Source: Polaribacter pectinis
GTDB taxonomy: Bacteria; Bacteroidota; Bacteroidia; Flavobacteriales; Flavobacteriaceae
Direction: 5' to 3'
Assembly: GCF_014352875.1 (NCBI RefSeq)
Contig: NZ_CP060695.1
Span: forward strand, 341,501 to 405,500
Length of the DNA stretch: 64,000 nt
Numbering within the stretch: the first letter of the stretch is position 1; the number at the start of each line of letters is the position of its first letter. The position numbers and the translations under genes are program-made. The notes below the pieces were generated by a model. That model made no database searches, was not told where the DNA came from, and saw only the letters and a program-made list of their open reading frames with translations. Below, one piece after another: positions 62,905 to 64,000 of the stretch.

Positions 62905-62990
62905 GTTGCGTTAAGGATTGAGCGGTCTGTTTGAGCTCTCTCGCTTTTTAGCGAGAAGCGAGTAGCGAAAGCCTGTTAAAACGCCCAAAA
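62905..62990 (+). ncRNA. Structured intergenic element, possibly a Flavo-1-like RNA
   Basis: GCGTT (62908-62912) pairs with AACGC (62980-62984) and encloses an inner hairpin TCTCGCT-TTTT-AGCGAGA (62939-62956) and the conserved-looking words TTAAGGATTGAGCGG and GTAGCGAAAGC. I recall this pattern as a widespread flavobacterial intergenic element; it may be what Rfam names Flavo-1, but this is not checked. It ends 23 bp before the GH3 start codon. Confidence 0.5.
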
Positions 62991-63007
62991 AATATTTAAA
63001 ATAAAGA

Positions 63008-64000
63008 ATGAAGAAAAAGTTAGCACTTATAGTATTATTGATTTCCGTTTTCGGTTTTCAAGCCCAAAGTATAGATCCTTTAAGAACGAAAGATTTTGAA
63101 GCTCAAAAAATTTGGGTAGATAGTATTTTAAATAATATGTCTACTGATGAAAAAATAGGACAGTTATTTATGGTGCAAGCCTATTCTAATTTAGATAAAA
63201 AACACGAAGATTTTATTACGGAAATGATTACAAAATATCATGTTGGTAATTTAATTTTTATGCAAGGAACTCCAGAAAAACAAGCAGAGTTAAATAACAA
63301 ATATCAAGCTGCAGCAAAAGTACCATTAATGATTGGTTTTGATGGAGAATGGGGTTTAGATATGCGTTTAGATAATACATACAGATTTCCTTGGAACATG
63401 ACTTTAGGTGCTATTAGAAACGATTCTTTGGTAAAACAGTTTGGCGAACATTTAGGGAAACATTGCAAACGATTGGGGATTCATGTAAACTTTGCGCCTG
63501 TTGTAGATATTAATGTAAATCCAGAAAACCCAATTATTGGAAACCGCTCTTTTGGTGAAAGTAAAGAAAATGTAACACAAAAAGCAATTGCTTTTACACA
63601 AGGAATGCAAAGTTATGGCGTTTTAGCCAACGCAAAACATTTTCCTGGACATGGAGATACAGCTGCAGATTCTCATCATACCTTACCTTTTTTAGATTTT
63701 GATATGGCTCGTTTAGATTCCATAGAATTATATCCTTACAAAAGAGTTTTCGATGCAGGAATGACAAGTGTTATGACCGCACATTTAAGCATACCAAGTT
63801 TAGAACCAAATACAAGTTTACCAACTTCTTTGTCTAAAAAAGTAGTAACAGATTTGTTGCAACAAAAAATGGGTTTTTTAGGGTTGATAATTACTGATGG
63901 TTTAAACATGAAAGGTGCAACTGATTATGCAACCTCTGCAGAAATAGATTTGGCTGCCATACAAGCAGGAAATGATCTATTGTTAATTCCGCAAGATGTG
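63008..64000 (+). CDS. GH3 beta-N-acetylhexosaminidase, N-terminal part (cut by window edge)
   Basis: 331 codons are visible, open at the right edge. Signal peptide (MKKKLALIVLLLISV-like, ending FQAQ), then the GH3 catalytic domain with MSTDEKIGQLFMVQAYS, GFDGEWGLDMRL, NFAPVVDINVNPENPIIGNRSFG and the NagZ-type KHFPGHGDTAADSHH with the catalytic His. The nucleophile Asp is in LIITDGLNMKGA. In related Bacteroidetes proteins of about 1000 aa a serine hydrolase domain follows, which here would be outside the window. It cuts N-acetylglucosamine from peptidoglycan fragments or glycans in the periplasm. Confidence 0.9.
   Translation, partial: MKKKLALIVLLISVFGFQAQSIDPLRTKDFEAQKIWVDSILNNMSTDEKIGQLFMVQAYSNLDKKHEDFITEMITKYHVGNLIFMQGTPEKQAELNNKYQAAAKVPLMIGFDGEWGLDMRLDNTYRFPWNMTLGAIRNDSLVKQFGEHLGKHCKRLGIHVNFAPVVDINVNPENPIIGNRSFGESKENVTQKAIAFTQGMQSYGVLANAKHFPGHGDTAADSHHTLPFLDFDMARLDSIELYPYKRVFDAGMTSVMTAHLSIPSLEPNTSLPTSLSKKVVTDLLQQKMGFLGLIITDGLNMKGATDYATSAEIDLAAIQAGNDLLLIPQDV

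Overview
The window comes from an AT-rich member of the Bacteroidota, most likely Flavobacteriaceae. The evidence is the Bacteroidetes-type -7 box (TAnnTTTG) in front of many genes, the lack of Shine-Dalgarno sites, and families seen mainly in this group (RteC, HYC_CC_PP, DUF6660-like, DUF6952-like, KTSC/J-domain). Genes of central metabolism also have a flavobacterial look. The species cannot be fixed from sequence alone.

Two blocks are present. From 1 to about 35.7 kb lies the right-hand part of an integrated mobile element, with every confident gene on the minus strand. It ends in a tyrosine integrase (34404-35660) that faces away from a tRNA-Pro(UGG) gene (35892-35966). The left end is outside the window. 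Reading in transcription order from the integrase, the element carries a copper/silver cluster, a zinc/cadmium/cobalt cluster, an RteC-type excision regulator, a small HTH protein, a winged-helix initiator-like protein and a DnaC-like ATPase, and finally a three-gene module: a PD-(D/E)XK-type sce7726 protein, a beta-family sce7725 protein and a RES-domain NAD-cleaving toxin-like protein. That module has the look of a phage-defence or toxin system and is the best candidate for something undescribed.

The metal block (6.7-34.3 kb) is one long colinear array. The copper part has a CusA pump, TolC, an AraC regulator with a metal-binding N-terminus, a multicopper oxidase fused to a CopB-like barrel, DUF3347 and haem-binding proteins, a K+ channel, an NTF2-like protein, a universal stress protein, an APC permease, CopA, a PepSY protein, CusB and a periplasmic HMA lipoprotein. 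A 36-bp perfect palindrome then separates it from the zinc part: DUF6660-like protein, a CzcA-CzcC fusion, CzcB, a Fur/Zur regulator, an ICMT-like methyltransferase and a ZntA-like ATPase. A 17-bp near-identical motif occurs twice in the zinc part, at promoter-like positions, and is a candidate operator for the Fur/Zur protein.

From 35.9 kb to the end the genes look like ordinary chromosome: a PQQ-type sugar dehydrogenase with a cytochrome c, trxB, a J-domain/KTSC protein, an M28 peptidase, two MscS channels, a fadNAE-like beta-oxidation operon under a MarR regulator with clear tandem operators, an ABC exporter, an NtrC-like activator lacking its DNA-binding domain, katG divergent from an ahpC-thioredoxin operon, an SGNH hydrolase behind an unlisted 53-aa basic protein, a pentapeptide-repeat gene flanked by repeat sequence, PPK2, a DEDDh exonuclease, and the start of a GH3/NagZ gene cut by the right edge. 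Intrinsic terminators are well defined in this part. No rRNA gene, CRISPR array or insertion sequence was seen.
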